From JAYENK01 sp034722035 (lineage in GTDB: Bacteria > Patescibacteriota > Patescibacteriia > Patescibacteriales > UBA12075): a stretch of DNA of 47,802 nt. Below the pieces are notes generated by a model, which was not told the DNA's origin, did not search any database, and saw nothing but the letters and a program-made list of their open reading frames with translations. The stretch spans positions 1 through 47,802 of the forward strand of contig JAYENK010000021.1 in the NCBI GenBank assembly GCA_034722035.1, in the 5' to 3' direction. This document shows, one piece after another, positions 32,375 through 41,045 of this stretch (positions are counted from its first letter, which is position 1; every line of letters begins with the position of its first letter). The translations under genes were made by a program, and so were the position numbers.

Positions 32375-33466
32375 ATGGAAAACCTACTAAAAAACATCGA
32401 AGAACTACGCGAAAAGGTGTTAAATACTTGGCGAGTTTTGGATTTGGACCGGAAAGAGGCGCGGGCCGAGGAGCTCAAGCATGAGATGAATATTCCCGGT
32501 TTTTGGGATAATCAGGAAAAAGCAGTTGAAATAAGCAAACAAGTTGAAGAGTTGGAAAAAGAGGTTAAGGTTTGGCAAGATTTAAAAAATGAGATTATTT
32601 CGCTTGAAGAATTAATCGCGATTGGTCAAGAAGAAAATGACGACTCAATTTATACTGACGCAATAAAACAGTATGAAGAATTAGAAAATAAATATAATAA
32701 GCTGGATTTTTATGTGATGTTTAATAATAAATATGATAAGAGCAACGCGATTGTTTCGATTCATGCCGGCGCGGGCGGAGTGGACGCGCAAGATTGGGCG
32801 GAAATGTTGATGCGGATGCTAATGCGTTTTTCTGAAAAAAAGGATTATAATATTGAAATCTTGGATAAAACCATGGGTAATGAAGCCGGAATCAAATCCA
32901 TGACCATGCAGATTAGCGGTCGTTATACCTACGGCTATTTGAAAAGCGAATCAGGAGTGCATCGTTTAGTTCGAATTAGTCCTTTTGACGGAGACGCGGC
33001 CAGGCACACTTCATTTGCTTTGGTTGAGGTAATTCCGGAATTACCGGAAGCGGGGAAAATCGAAATTAAAGATGAAGATATTAGAATAGATGTTTTCAAA
33101 TCATCCGGACCGGGCGGACAAGGAGTAAACACAACCGACTCGGCGATTCGAATAAAGCATTTGCCTAGCGATATTATTGTTACCTGCCAGAATGAGCGTA
33201 GTCAGCATCAGAATAAAGAAAGCGCGATGAAAATTCTCAAAGCAAAATTATTTAAATTGGAAGAAGAAAAAAAACAAAAAACAGAAGCAAAATTACGCGG
33301 TGAAACTCAGAAAGCAGAATGGGGCAAGCAAATTCGTTCCTACGTGATGCAGCCGTATAAAATGGTCAAAGATCATCGCACCAAACACGAAACCCAGAAT
33401 GTAGATGCAGTGCTTAATGGGGATTTGGAAGAGTTTATGGAAGCGTATTTACGCTGGAATGCGTAG
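32375..33466 (+). CDS. prfB: Peptide chain release factor 2
   Basis: Reads UGA and UAA stops and releases the finished peptide. In the 363-aa chain SPF (202-204, stop recognition specific to RF2) and GGQ (247-249, peptide hydrolysis) are both intact, and SIHAGAGGVDAQDWAEM is the usual core. The gene is one continuous frame: the programmed +1 frameshift found near codon 26 of many prfB genes is absent (the sequence around WRVLDLD has no in-frame stop). RF2 synthesis is therefore not autoregulated that way. Its presence shows that UGA is a stop codon in this genome. comEC follows 20 bases later. Confidence 0.96.
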   Translation: MENLLKNIEELREKVLNTWRVLDLDRKEARAEELKHEMNIPGFWDNQEKAVEISKQVEELEKEVKVWQDLKNEIISLEELIAIGQEENDDSIYTDAIKQYEELENKYNKLDFYVMFNNKYDKSNAIVSIHAGAGGVDAQDWAEMLMRMLMRFSEKKDYNIEILDKTMGNEAGIKSMTMQISGRYTYGYLKSESGVHRLVRISPFDGDAARHTSFALVEVIPELPEAGKIEIKDEDIRIDVFKSSGPGGQGVNTTDSAIRIKHLPSDIIVTCQNERSQHQNKESAMKILKAKLFKLEEEKKQKTEAKLRGETQKAEWGKQIRSYVMQPYKMVKDHRTKHETQNVDAVLNGDLEEFMEAYLRWNA

Positions 33467-33486
33467 TATTAATAATATAAGGAGGA

Positions 33487-34980
33487 ATGCTGTTAAAATC
33501 AAGAATATTTTATTTTTTATGTTTGGCTTTTATTGCCGGAATTGCGTTGGCTTCTTTTGTAAATTTAAAATTTTTAAAATTTGAATTGATTTATTTTGCG
33601 CTAGCAATGTTTTCCTTAATTTTAGCAATAATATTCTGGCAAAATTTTAATTTTAGATTCATTGCCCTGCTTGGGCTTTTTTTATTTTTGGGAATATGGC
33701 GCTATGCAATTTTTTTACCAAATGATTCTATTGATAAAGTTTGGCATTATAATAATCAAACAATAGAGCTTGGCGGACAAATCGTTTCTGAGGTAAAATA
33801 TGACGCAAACAAGCAAAAAATACTATTCGGAAAAATAATAAAAAATAATAAAAAGCTAGATGGACAAGTTCTTCTCATGGCCGATTCTTATCCTCGGTAT
33901 AAATATGGGGACGAGCTTAAATTTGAGTGTGAATTACAAGCACCGGAACCGTTTATGGGTTTTGCTTATGACAGGTATTTGGCGCGCCATGATATTTACT
34001 CGCTTTGCTATTATCCCAAGTTAAAACTGATTAGCGATAATAACTGTAAGCGGTTTTTTGTTTTGATTTATAAATTTAAAGATTATTTGCGTACGCGTTT
34101 TGAGCAAAGTCTGGATATTCAGCCCGCCGCGCTAGCCAAGGCAATGCTGCTTGGAGACAAGCAGGGGATTTCGGACGAGCTTAGAACAAAATTTTCTCGT
34201 GCCGGCATTAGTCATGTTGTTGCAATTTCCGGCATGCATATTGGCATCATTACAACGATTATTTTACTCCTTATTAATCAGGCCGGCCTTGGCCGAAAAG
34301 CGTCATATATTCTCACTAGCACTTTTTTATTTTTATTTATAATTATGGTGGGACTGCCCGCGAGCGCGGTTCGGGCCGGCATTATGGGTTTTTTGCTTTT
34401 GACCGCGACTTATCTCGGGCGCCTAAATCAGCTTAAATATTCTTTGATAATTGCCGCTTTTATTTTGTTAATATTTAATCCGTTCCTGCTTCGCGATGAT
34501 ATTGGCTGGCAGTTATCCTTTTTGGCGGTTTTTGGAATTGCGTTTTTTTATCCTTATTTTGAAATGTTGATAATAAAATATATTCCGCAAAAAGTTATAA
34601 AAATTAAAATTATAAAAAGCATTCTGCTAATAATTAATATTACCTTGTCAGCCAATATTATGGTTTGGCCGATTGTGGCTTATAATTTTGGTGTGGTGTC
34701 TTTAGTTTCACCTTTGTCTAATTTGTTGATTTTGTGGACATTGCCTTTTTTGTTTGTTTTTTTATGTTTTGGCCTTATTTTTGGTTTTTTGCCCGGTTTA
34801 TCCTTTTTAATATTCAAATTAGCCGAATTATTATTATTTTATATCATTAAAATTTCTGAATTATTAATTAATTTACCCTATGCTTACACGGAAATATATA
34901 GCTTTAATATATATTTAATTATTATTTATTACTTGATATTGGCTTATATTTTGTTTATAATTAAAGGGAATAAGAAATAG
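33487..34980 (+). CDS. comEC: ComEC/Rec2 DNA-uptake channel protein, short form
   Basis: Membrane protein that takes single-stranded DNA across the cytoplasmic membrane in natural transformation. The 497-aa protein has N-terminal helices, the OB-like periplasmic region (about 95-185) and the Competence membrane domain, with HVVAISGMHIGIITTIILLL as its signature, and about ten membrane helices. It ends with the last helices and lacks the C-terminal metallo-beta-lactamase domain of ~750-aa ComEC proteins, so any nuclease would be separate. AAGGAGG (33479-33485) lies only one base before the ATG, unusually close. CTG 33490 might be the real start. Confidence 0.9.
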   Translation: MLLKSRIFYFLCLAFIAGIALASFVNLKFLKFELIYFALAMFSLILAIIFWQNFNFRFIALLGLFLFLGIWRYAIFLPNDSIDKVWHYNNQTIELGGQIVSEVKYDANKQKILFGKIIKNNKKLDGQVLLMADSYPRYKYGDELKFECELQAPEPFMGFAYDRYLARHDIYSLCYYPKLKLISDNNCKRFFVLIYKFKDYLRTRFEQSLDIQPAALAKAMLLGDKQGISDELRTKFSRAGISHVVAISGMHIGIITTIILLLINQAGLGRKASYILTSTFLFLFIIMVGLPASAVRAGIMGFLLLTATYLGRLNQLKYSLIIAAFILLIFNPFLLRDDIGWQLSFLAVFGIAFFYPYFEMLIIKYIPQKVIKIKIIKSILLIINITLSANIMVWPIVAYNFGVVSLVSPLSNLLILWTLPFLFVFLCFGLIFGFLPGLSFLIFKLAELLLFYIIKISELLINLPYAYTEIYSFNIYLIIIYYLILAYILFIIKGNKK

Positions 34981-35052
34981 CGGGGCGTTATATAATGGCT
35001 ATTATACCGGGCTGGGGGTCCGGTAACCCGGGTTCGATTCCCGGCGCCCCGA
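34981..35052 (+). tRNA. tRNA-Pro(GGG)
   Basis: A cloverleaf folds without forcing: acceptor CGGGGCG/CGCCCCG, with the C1-G72 pair and A73 typical of bacterial tRNA-Pro; D arm AUA(U) with an 8-base loop carrying GG; anticodon arm CCGGG-CTGGGGG-TCCGG with anticodon GGG; 4-base variable loop; T arm CCGGG-TTCGATT-CCCGG. The D stem has only three good pairs. CCA is not fully encoded (ACCT follows). It starts on the base right after the comEC stop codon. Confidence 0.93.
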
Positions 35053-35088
35053 CCTTTTGATTATTATTTAGTGTGAATAAATAAATAT

Positions 35089-35403
35089 ATGACATTTAAT
35101 GTAGAAAAATTTATTAATTCTGATTTTGTGAATAATTTAGCGGCAAAAGAATGGTATATTAAACTTTCAGACTTGTTTGAGGTTTTGAGCCGAACTGAGT
35201 TGATTATTATTTTAATTATTGCCTTGGTTCTTTTGTCTTTTATGGTATATCGTAAATTGGGAGCCGGACCGATGACAGTTTTGGTGTTTGTTTATTTGTT
35301 GGTATATATTTTATACCAATTTAATTTTTTAAGTGTTTATGAAGAACGCGAATTAATAAAGAATCAACATATGCAGTTGATTCAAGAAGAGCTTGATAAA
35401 TAA
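35089..35403 (+). CDS. Small membrane protein with two helices, unknown
   Basis: A 104-aa protein. After a polar N-terminal third come two hydrophobic helices (ELIIILIIALVLLSFMVY, about 37-54, and MTVLVFVYLLVYILYQF, about 62-78), with a short basic turn (RKLGAGP) between them and an acidic C-terminal helix (YEERELIKNQHMQLIQEELD). I recognise no family. It lies 36 bases after the tRNA gene and 17 bases before the CAP protein gene, so it may be cotranscribed with the latter. Confidence 0.6.
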   Translation: MTFNVEKFINSDFVNNLAAKEWYIKLSDLFEVLSRTELIIILIIALVLLSFMVYRKLGAGPMTVLVFVYLLVYILYQFNFLSVYEERELIKNQHMQLIQEELDK

Positions 35404-35420
35404 AGTTAATTAAGCGGTAA

Positions 35421-36872
35421 ATGAAAAAAATTATTAAAGTAGAGATAAGTGTTTTATTTATTTTTGGGCTGTTTATCCCTCTTTTGTGTTATAATAATCT
35501 ACCGGTCTTCGCTAGCAGCGCGGGTAATATTTATTTACAGATAGAGGAAAAGGGTGAGGCTTGGTATGTGAGTCCAATCACAGAAGAGCGATTTTATTTG
35601 GGACGGCCGGATAATGCCTGGAATTTATTGCGGGATAAGGGGGTGGGGATTAGCAATCATGATTTGAAAAAAATTCCAATTGGATTATTGGATTTTGAAA
35701 TAATTGATACTGACAAGGACGGTCTTTCTGATTATTTGGAAAATTCACTCGGCACCAATCATCTGCTTAAGGACACGGATCAGGACGGTTTTGACGATTA
35801 TTCCGAGGTAAAAAGCGCTTATAATCCTTTGGGAGCAGGCGTGATGCCGATTAATTATAATTTTGCGCAAGCTCATCTTGGTTATATTTTTCTTCAGGTT
35901 GAAGCGCATGGTGAGGCCTGGTACGTAAATCCGTCTAATGCCAAGCGTTATTATCTGGGGCAAGAAGAAGACGCTTTTGCAATTATGCGTTCACTTGGGA
36001 TTGGTATAAAGAATATTGATTTGGAACGGATTAGTTTGAGCGAGGATAGTCAAGAGAGCCGGGAAGTGGAAGAATTTAATCAAGTTGAAGCAGAAACAGT
36101 TAATAATGTAAATTTAAGGCAATTGGAATTTTTAACGATGGAGTTGGTTAATCACGAGAGACTAAAAGCCGGCCTCAAGAGCGTTTCTTGGAACAAAGAT
36201 TTAGCTACGGTGGCGCAAGAGCATAGCCAAAATTTGGCCGAGGAGAATACTCTTTTTACCGGTTATGACAAGGCCTGTGATTTTCCTATTATTCATCATG
36301 AGGGGATAGATTTTGGACACTATAATTCCGATCGAATGAGGAGCAGGGGGATATATTATTATGCCAAAACCGGTGAAAACATTGCCTTGGTCTCAGCCGG
36401 TAATTTTACGGTTAAATTTTTGGAGGGAGATCCGGCTCAAAACGAGCTGGAAGAGTGCTATACAGTCCGATTCAAGCAAGATAAAACATATGAGGAAAAG
36501 CTAGAGCAGGCCGAGGAGGCGGATGCTAAAATTAATATAATAAAAGATGAGATAGAACTTAGGAAAGAATTATACAATTTATACTCAGAACTTGAATTGG
36601 CCGATATTTATTGGCGCACAGGATTGGAATTGGCTGAAGAATCAGTCAAGGGATGGATGAATAGCTCCGGACACAGGGAAAATATTTTAAGTCCAGATTA
36701 TGACGAGGCCGGTATTGGCGCGGCTTATGTTAATGGTTATATTATTATTAGCCAAACTTTTATAAAGCGAGCTAATTGTGGCTATTTGAGCGGACCATGT
36801 TGTGAAAAAATAGGCTATTTGCCTTATTGCTATGTACCCTTAAGCTGTAGCGATGGAGTTTGTGGCGAGTAG
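35421..36872 (+). CDS. Secreted CAP-domain protein with WYVNP repeats and TSP3-type segment
   Basis: A 483-aa exported protein. The signal peptide ends near VFAS. A WYVSP module (about 36-80; QIEEKGEAWYVSP, FYLGRPDNAWNLLR), a Ca2+-binding-type stretch (DTDKDGLSDYLE, DTDQDGFDDYSE; about 95-125) and a second WYVNP module (about 148-195) precede a CAP/SCP domain (about 230-470). The CAP fold is marked by VNHERLKAGLKSVSWNKDLA, GENIALV, SGHRENILSPDYDEAGIGAA and IISQTFIK. CAP proteins bind lipids or glycans and occur in secreted defence or host-interaction factors. Six cysteines at the C-terminus (CGYLSGPCCEKIGYLPYC...) probably form disulfides. The WYVNP modules relate it to the beta-helix protein at 4609. 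Confidence 0.85.
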   Translation: MKKIIKVEISVLFIFGLFIPLLCYNNLPVFASSAGNIYLQIEEKGEAWYVSPITEERFYLGRPDNAWNLLRDKGVGISNHDLKKIPIGLLDFEIIDTDKDGLSDYLENSLGTNHLLKDTDQDGFDDYSEVKSAYNPLGAGVMPINYNFAQAHLGYIFLQVEAHGEAWYVNPSNAKRYYLGQEEDAFAIMRSLGIGIKNIDLERISLSEDSQESREVEEFNQVEAETVNNVNLRQLEFLTMELVNHERLKAGLKSVSWNKDLATVAQEHSQNLAEENTLFTGYDKACDFPIIHHEGIDFGHYNSDRMRSRGIYYYAKTGENIALVSAGNFTVKFLEGDPAQNELEECYTVRFKQDKTYEEKLEQAEEADAKINIIKDEIELRKELYNLYSELELADIYWRTGLELAEESVKGWMNSSGHRENILSPDYDEAGIGAAYVNGYIIISQTFIKRANCGYLSGPCCEKIGYLPYCYVPLSCSDGVCGE

Positions 36873-36896
36873 TGTGTTTTTTTCTAATATTAAATT

Positions 36897-37313
36897 ATGT
36901 TTAAATTTATAATATTATTTAGTTTAATCGCTTTTATTTTGATTTTGGGGGCACAGTCTTTTAGTTTAAGCAGCAGCACGTCAGCTGACCAAGAAGAGAC
37001 TAATCGGTTTTTGGATCCGGATATTGCCACCGGATTGATTGAGCGTGAAGAGCAAGGCGCAGAGGAGCTCTTGGACAAATTAATATCAGGCAATCTTGAT
37101 CGTTTTAAAAACAAAGAAGACTTGGACGGAATCGATTTTGACGCGCTCAGGGATCGGGTCAAAGAACAAATCCAGGAGATTATAAAAGAAAATAAAGATG
37201 AATTGCTTAATAGCTGGGAAGAGAAGCTTGATGCGGTAATTGCCAATATAATAAATGAGATAGAAAAAGAAGAAAGCGGAGAAAAATCAAACTTTTCCAA
37301 AAAGCAAGACTGA
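36897..37313 (+). CDS. Small exported or membrane-anchored helical protein, unknown
   Basis: A 138-aa protein with a hydrophobic N-terminus (FKFIILFSLIAFILILGAQ), which is either a signal peptide or an anchor, followed by a strongly acidic, mostly helical body (DFDALRDRVKEQIQEIIKEN) with no cysteine. I see no known domain. It follows the CAP gene by 24 bases on the same strand and may belong to the same unit. It ends in TGA. A promoter for the next cluster begins 10 bases further on. Confidence 0.6.
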   Translation: MFKFIILFSLIAFILILGAQSFSLSSSTSADQEETNRFLDPDIATGLIEREEQGAEELLDKLISGNLDRFKNKEDLDGIDFDALRDRVKEQIQEIIKENKDELLNSWEEKLDAVIANIINEIEKEESGEKSNFSKKQD

Positions 37314-37322
37314 ACCGGTTAC

Positions 37323-37351
37323 TTGAAATTTTTCTCTAATTATTGTATATT
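37323..37351 (+). promoter_or_regulatory. Promoter for the cohesin/dockerin cluster
   Basis: TTGAAA (37323-37328), 17-base spacer, TATATT (37346-37351). The start would lie near 37358, giving a leader of about 115 bases before 37473. The four following genes run close together to the terminator at 42745. Confidence 0.5.
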
Positions 37352-37472
37352 AAAGATATAAAATAAGAATATCCACAGATATCTTTTGTTTTATTTTAGA
37401 CTTTTTTATACGAAAATAAAATAAACATTGTTTAAGAATGAAACATATTTTTAATTTTTTATTAAAAAAATA

Positions 37473-38639
37473 ATGCGAAAATCCAGTATTATAATTTTTT
37501 TATTTGTATTGGGGGTTTTTGTTATGCAGATTCAGATAGCACAGGCCGGTTTTGGTATTTCCCCACCTTTTGTTAAGACAAAAAAACCGATTTTCCCCGG
37601 ATCTCATTTTGAGCAAATTGTCACTTTGCTTCGTTCTGATACGGAAGATGACTTAATGGCTCGTATTAAAATAGATGCTCCGGAACTTGCGGATTGGGTT
37701 TCTGTTAAGCAAGGGCTAGAATTCGATTTGCCGGAAAATCAGTTGCAAGTGCCAATGCGTATTATTGTTGATGTGCCGAATGACGCTGAGATTGGTAATT
37801 ATCAGGGTTATTTAAATATTCAAATTTTACCGAAAAAACGTAGCTTAGACGGCGGTGTGGCAATTGCTTTGGGGGCTAGGGTTGACATTGATCTTGAAAT
37901 AACCGATGAACCTTTTGTTGATTTTTCTATTCGCAACATAAGCATCCCCGACTTACATAAGTTTAAAAGCCCTTGGGATTGGAAGCTATTTTCATACTTG
38001 TTTTATCGCTTGAATGTTGTTATGCGAATTGAAAATACCGGTAATGTGCCGGTAAGTCCAAGCAGAGTGCATGTGGATGTTTTTGATTTGAACGAAAAAG
38101 AGCTTTTAGAAACTTATGATGATGAAAAATTTGATAAAGTTGAGCCTTTTGCCACTAGTGAGATTACAGCTGATTTTTCCAGTAATTTGGGCTTGGGCGA
38201 GTATTGGGCCAAGATAAGAGTGTATCAAGATAATGAAATTATTCATAAAGATAAAATAATATTTGCTGTTAAGCCGCCTGACTCAGCTAATGGCGGCCGC
38301 CCGGAAGGACCTTGGCCTTTTATTGTAATGGGGTTTTTGATTTTGTCGGGAATTATTGCCATTATTCTTTTGGCGTGGCTTAAGGTTTGGCGTTTATTGT
38401 TTTGGCTTTATCGTTTTATTTCAGCTCCTTTCAGATTATTGTTAAAAGTATTGCAGAAATATTATGAGAACATTAAAGCCGCTTTTTGGCGTTATTTGCA
38501 CAAAAAATCTTCAAAATATCAAGATACAAATAATGTCGAAATAGCGGATTTGGCTGACGTGGAAGAAGATGAGCTTAATGACAATAATTATGATGTTCAT
38601 GAAAAGAAAGAAGAGGGTAAAGACAGGCAAGAAGAATAA
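37473..38639 (+). CDS. Membrane-anchored surface protein with DUF916-like Ig fold
   Basis: A 388-aa type I membrane protein. The signal peptide ends at IAQA|GF. The outer part has two beta-sandwich regions, about 26-145 (GFGISPPFVKTKKPIFPGSH, a layout like the DUF916 domain of Gram-positive WxL-interacting proteins) and about 146-268 (RIENTGNVPVSPSRVHVDVF). One membrane helix lies at about 281-305, then an aromatic, basic juxtamembrane part and a 60-residue acidic cytoplasmic tail. The relation to DUF916 is by pattern only. It is the first gene of the cluster that also encodes a dockerin protein and two cohesin-like proteins, and the shared topology suggests a common surface complex. Confidence 0.72.
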   Translation: MRKSSIIIFLFVLGVFVMQIQIAQAGFGISPPFVKTKKPIFPGSHFEQIVTLLRSDTEDDLMARIKIDAPELADWVSVKQGLEFDLPENQLQVPMRIIVDVPNDAEIGNYQGYLNIQILPKKRSLDGGVAIALGARVDIDLEITDEPFVDFSIRNISIPDLHKFKSPWDWKLFSYLFYRLNVVMRIENTGNVPVSPSRVHVDVFDLNEKELLETYDDEKFDKVEPFATSEITADFSSNLGLGEYWAKIRVYQDNEIIHKDKIIFAVKPPDSANGGRPEGPWPFIVMGFLILSGIIAIILLAWLKVWRLLFWLYRFISAPFRLLLKVLQKYYENIKAAFWRYLHKKSSKYQDTNNVEIADLADVEEDELNDNNYDVHEKKEEGKDRQEE

Positions 38640-38666
38640 ATAAAAAAATAATTTTTCTATACCCTC

Positions 38667-39935
38667 ATGCTAAAGCCCCCGTTAATTTTTATAGTTTTTC
38701 TTTGTTTAGGAATTTTTGTTTTTGCCGGTTTTTTGGATAATTTCGCGCAAGCGCAAAGCGGATCTCTTTTGCCCACTTCGGTCGAAATTATTGTTTCTTG
38801 CGGAGACGGCTTAGCTGAAGCCGGGGCCGGAGAAGTATGTGATCCGGGTGAGCCACCGCTTGTACCGCCGGATGTCGGTACCAGTACTTGTCAGGATTTT
38901 AGAGATATTTTTGGCGATTTTTTTGCTAGCGGAGATCTTGGATGTCAAGATGATTGCTTGGCTTTTGCCACTACCAGTTGTTATACCTGTGGCAACACTA
39001 AGAAGGAAAACGCAGAGGAGTGTGACAGCAGTGATTTTGGCGGTCAATCCTGCATTAGTTTTGGTTATGTCGGCGGTTCTTTGGTCTGTATGGAAACTTG
39101 CCGAATTTCAACTGCCAATTGCGAATCAATGGATGAGCCCGGCGGCATACCGGGAGGCGGCTCCAGCGGCGGCTCCAGCGGTGGCTCGACCAGCTTTCAG
39201 CCCGGATCAGACACGGAAAATGAAACCAAGGTGGTTGTCTGCGGTAAATCCTATCCGCACTCCGATGTTCATATTTTGGCAGACGGTAAAGTAATCGGCA
39301 TTGTTAATTCTGACGCTAAGGCAGACTTTTATTTTGAAACTGACGAAGTCACAGCCGGGGTGGCCAGCTTTAGTTTTTGGAGCGAGGACAGTTTGGGTTT
39401 AAAATCAACTTTGCTTACTTTGACCTTTCGGGTTATCTCCGGTTCGGTTACGACTATTACCGGCGTATATATAGCGCCAACGATCGATACGGACAGAGAC
39501 AGTGTGCGCAAAGGAGAAGATATAAATATATTTGGCGAAACTGTGCCTGATACTGAAATTTTTGTACATATACATTCTGAAGAAGAACATATCGAACAGT
39601 CAGATGCCGATGAGGACGGCAAATGGAACATAGTTTTTAATACCGAGCCCTTGGAAGAAGACTTTCATACTGCCAAGGCCCTATTCCAAATAGCTAGTGG
39701 CGGCAATGTTATAAAAAGTGGCTTTTCCAAGTCTATTAGTTTTCATGTAGGTAAGCTTGGTGGTGAAGCGGTTTGCCCCGGTGCTGATTTAAATGATGAC
39801 GGCAAGGTGAATTTGGTTGATTTTTCTATTCTTTTGTTTCATTGGGGCTCGAATAACGAATACGCCGATCAAAATCTGGACGGCACGGTTGATTTGATTG
39901 ATTTTTCGATAATGATGTTTTATTGGACCGGGTGA
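38667..39935 (+). CDS. Secreted dockerin-domain protein with Cys-rich and Ig-like modules
   Basis: A 422-aa exported protein. After a signal peptide (about 1-30) comes a Cys-rich region (about 50-155) of two CGDG/CGN...ECD modules similar to DUF4215-type repeats. A Gly/Ser linker (GGIPGGGSSGGSSGGS) and two Ig-like regions (about 185-360; KVIGIVNSDAKADFYFE, GEDINIFGETVPDTEIFVH) follow. The last 53 residues form a type I dockerin: two Ca2+-binding F-hand repeats, DLNDDGKVNLVD and DQNLDGTVDLID, each followed by F S and a hydrophobic helix. There is no membrane anchor. A dockerin binds a cohesin, and the next two genes encode membrane-bound cohesin-like domains, so they are its probable receptors. 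Confidence 0.88.
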   Translation: MLKPPLIFIVFLCLGIFVFAGFLDNFAQAQSGSLLPTSVEIIVSCGDGLAEAGAGEVCDPGEPPLVPPDVGTSTCQDFRDIFGDFFASGDLGCQDDCLAFATTSCYTCGNTKKENAEECDSSDFGGQSCISFGYVGGSLVCMETCRISTANCESMDEPGGIPGGGSSGGSSGGSTSFQPGSDTENETKVVVCGKSYPHSDVHILADGKVIGIVNSDAKADFYFETDEVTAGVASFSFWSEDSLGLKSTLLTLTFRVISGSVTTITGVYIAPTIDTDRDSVRKGEDINIFGETVPDTEIFVHIHSEEEHIEQSDADEDGKWNIVFNTEPLEEDFHTAKALFQIASGGNVIKSGFSKSISFHVGKLGGEAVCPGADLNDDGKVNLVDFSILLFHWGSNNEYADQNLDGTVDLIDFSIMMFYWTG

Positions 39936-39938
39936 TTG

Positions 39939-39960
39939 TCAATTAAGAATTAAAAATTAA
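39939..39960. repeat. Partial copy of intergenic repeat family 2
   Basis: TCAATTAAGAATTAAAAATT plus AA, identical over 22 bases to 31746-31767, between the dockerin gene and the first cohesin gene. The hairpin half of the repeat is missing here. Confidence 0.55.
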
Positions 39961-39986
39961 TAAGAATATATTTTTATAAAATATTA

Positions 39987-41045
39987 ATGGAAAATTATTT
40001 TAAAAATTTAATTATTTTATTGCTATTAATTTTCCCAAGCACCGCGAGTGCGGCGGTTTTGTATTTTGATCCAAGTGAGGAGACCTTTGGTTTGGGGGAT
40101 GAGTTTGCTGTGTCAGTTAAACTGGACGTAAATTCCAGTTGTATCAATACAATTGAGGCGGAAATTGAATTTCCGCGTGAACAGCTGTTCTTAAAAGATT
40201 TTATAATCGGTGAGTCGATTATAAGTCTTTGGGTAGACAATCCTTCTTTGGACGATATGCCCCAAGCAAACAAAAATGGTAGAATTCATTTTTCCGGCGG
40301 TATCCCTGGTGGTTATTGCGGTAAAATTCCGGGAGACATTGGAGAGAGTAATATTTTAGGGCGTTTAATTTTTAAGTTGCCGAAATTTGTGGTGGGAGCG
40401 GAACAGAAAAAAGAATTAAACATTATTTTTGGCGATAAAACCCGGGTGTTTCAAAATGATGGTTTTGGTACCGAAGATATTATTGCCACTAGAACCGCAA
40501 CGATTTTAGTCCAGGATGAAGCGGTTAATCCCGAGCTGGATTGGGACTATTTAATTGATCGAGATAAAATTCCGCCTGAGCCGTTTATTATCGAGGTTCA
40601 CAGGAACGACAATATCTTTGCCGGAAAATATTATCTTACTTTTAATGCTATTGATAAACAATCGGGGGTTGATCATTATGAAGTTTTGGAAATTAAACCG
40701 AGTGAAGAGATTGGCGCGTTTGCTCAAGGAAATTTTTGGCAGCGTTTATTTTTTAAAGATAAGGAGGCGCCAAATTGGCAAAGAGCGCAAATGCCTTATG
40801 TGCTTAATAATCAGTCCTTAGGCGGTATTATCAAGGTGCGCGCGCTTGATCGAGCCGGCAACGTTCGCTTAGTTGAATATATCCCACCTTATATTGACAC
40901 CGGTTCTGGGCCCAAATTTAATTATTTGTATTTAATTGCCGGTATTATAATTATTGTTATACTTTTTGGTTTAATAATATTTACTTTCATCAAAATATTT
41001 AAAAAATTAAAGATAAAACCCCATGACAAGGAAGATAACAATTAG
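39987..41045 (+). CDS. Membrane-anchored cohesin-like protein 1
   Basis: A 352-aa type I membrane protein. The signal peptide ends at STASA. Residues about 23-178 have the cohesin-type beta-sandwich: AVLYFDPSEETFGLGDEFAV, NTIEAEIEFPREQLFLKD, GRIHFSGGIPGG and VFQNDGFGTED. A second Ig-like region (about 190-305) has the bacterial pattern IDKQSGVDHYEV and VRALDRAGNVRLVEY. One membrane helix (about 313-336) and a short Lys-rich tail follow. The gene overlaps the next by 23 bases. Cohesins hold dockerin-bearing proteins; the dockerin gene lies directly upstream. Binding specificity cannot be read from sequence. Confidence 0.82.
   Translation: MENYFKNLIILLLLIFPSTASAAVLYFDPSEETFGLGDEFAVSVKLDVNSSCINTIEAEIEFPREQLFLKDFIIGESIISLWVDNPSLDDMPQANKNGRIHFSGGIPGGYCGKIPGDIGESNILGRLIFKLPKFVVGAEQKKELNIIFGDKTRVFQNDGFGTEDIIATRTATILVQDEAVNPELDWDYLIDRDKIPPEPFIIEVHRNDNIFAGKYYLTFNAIDKQSGVDHYEVLEIKPSEEIGAFAQGNFWQRLFFKDKEAPNWQRAQMPYVLNNQSLGGIIKVRALDRAGNVRLVEYIPPYIDTGSGPKFNYLYLIAGIIIIVILFGLIIFTFIKIFKKLKIKPHDKEDNN

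Noticed and set aside
32375..32460. Programmed +1 frameshift in prfB
   Set aside because: The frame is open from the ATG through the region that carries the frameshift site in other bacteria, with no in-frame TGA.
39140..39195. CRISPR-like or tandem DNA repeat (GGCTCCAGCGGC units)
   Set aside because: It encodes the Gly/Ser linker of the dockerin protein in frame; the units are short, without spacers, and no cas genes are present.
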